In this document: one piece after another, positions 63,688 to 64,000 of the stretch | How the letters are laid out: each line of letters begins with the position of its first letter | Numbering within the stretch: position 1 is the stretch's first letter | DNA from: Saprospiraceae bacterium | GTDB taxonomy: Bacteria; Bacteroidota; Bacteroidia; Chitinophagales; Saprospiraceae | NCBI GenBank assembly: GCA_020848995.1 | Contig: JADLHA010000042.1 | Span: 1-64,000, forward strand | Direction of reading: 5' to 3' | DNA: 64,000 bases | The notes under the pieces: generated by a model | The model's input: the letters and a program-made list of their open reading frames with translations, nothing else | What the model was told of the DNA's origin: nothing | Databases searched by the model: none | Translations under genes and position numbers: made by a program

Positions 63688-64000
63688 TTGTTTAAGCGGT
63701 CACTAAGCAGGATGCCAATCAGGCAAGCGGCCCCGAGGGTAATTGCCATTTGAGGATACCTCGAATAACCCTGTCTTTCGCCAGCCAGCCCGCAAAACTC
63801 ACCCACTCAATGAATTTAACTTCACAATCCTTCGTTGCGTGCCAGTCAGTTATCGCTCCACATAGCTTCCTTCGCTGCGCCTCGTCCTGTTAAATTCATT
63901 CTGGCATCAACAGGGAGTGAAGAATGGCATCCCTTTTCATTCCGGCATCAAAACCAGGTTATTCGAGGAACCCTTGAGAGATTGAAATCGCTTCCTCTTG
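63688..64000. other. Non-coding end of the window
   Basis: No gene is supported in these 313 bp. It contains the inverted and direct repeats described separately (63809-63900 and 63900-63950); otherwise ordinary composition. Confidence 0.5.
63809..63900. repeat. Inverted-repeat element with internal direct repeats
   Basis: AATGAATTTAAC (63809-63820) is the exact complement of GTTAAATTCATT (63889-63900), 68 bp apart. Between them CTTCGTTGCG and CTTCGCTGCG are near-identical direct repeats about 40 bp apart. CATTCTGGCATCAA and CATTCCGGCATCAA follow near 63898 and 63938. No open frame. It may be a small mobile or palindromic intergenic element, but only one copy is seen. Confidence 0.45.

Noticed and set aside
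63375-63806. 143-codon minus-strand frame with a hydrophobic start (MAITLGAACLIGILL)
   Set aside because: Most of it is antisense to the F420-reductase-like gene; the hydrophobic part alone is too short to support a gene.
1-64000. CRISPR arrays, transposases or prophage genes
   Set aside because: No spaced direct-repeat array and no integrase, transposase or structural phage gene was recognised on either strand.

Overview
The window looks like a chromosome segment of a Bacteroidota bacterium, most likely of the Saprospiria/Saprospiraceae type. The evidence is several secreted proteins with type IX secretion (T9SS) C-terminal domains (types A and B), HYR, PKD, FG-GAP/ASPIC and choice-of-anchor-B proteins, a short Bacteroidetes-type primary sigma factor, a 489-aa GAPDH, a GWxTD protein, and many start-proximal TAnnTTTG boxes (the Bacteroidetes -7 element) in place of E. 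coli-type -10 boxes. The species cannot be named from sequence alone.

Layout. 1-16.6 kb (minus strand): two copies of a two-gene module, each a small FAS1-like lipoprotein followed by a secreted HYR-repeat protein. One HYR protein is 576 aa with a T9SS tail; the other is a giant of at least 4,373 codons that runs off the left edge. 16.7-22.2 kb (plus): acyl/propionyl-CoA carboxylase beta subunit, a 1,114-aa FG-GAP/ASPIC lipoprotein and a 4Fe-4S ferredoxin. 22.4-26.5 kb: a secreted subtilisin-like protease with PKD and T9SS domains. 26.6-33.9 kb (minus): the most unusual region. An exosortase operon (small membrane protein, XrtH-type exosortase, membrane partner, lipoprotein) lies next to its apparent substrate with an IPTL-CTERM-like tail. 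Beside it is a LuxR/NarL-type two-component operon whose first genes encode a secreted and a multi-pass membrane protein. About 940 bp between the two carry promoter boxes, shared G-rich/CCGGAAAAA motifs and a candidate small transcript with its own terminator. 34-38 kb: tRNA-Ser(UGA), a lipoprotein, tRNA-His(GUG) and a second FG-GAP/ASPIC protein. 38-63.7 kb: mostly housekeeping genes: O-methyltransferase-like enzyme, tandem AAA+ ATPase, a five-gene operon (2Fe-2S ferredoxin, IscX, KdsC-like phosphatase, UbiA-type prenyltransferase, Maf), PrmA, FolD, GWxTD protein, SDR, M1 aminopeptidase, ribosomal protein L19, a T9SS type B PKD protein, TsaC, S41 protease, GAPDH, RpoD, START-like protein, methyltransferase, enoyl-CoA hydratase, a choice-of-anchor-B protein and an F420-type reductase. 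The last 300 bp are non-coding with repeats.

How it fits together. The cell exports proteins to its surface by at least two routes: T9SS (several substrates) and an exosortase with an adjacent single substrate. Shared motifs around the two-component operon suggest, but do not prove, that its response regulator controls its own operon, a small transcript and the exosortase substrate operon. No transposase, phage gene or CRISPR array was seen.
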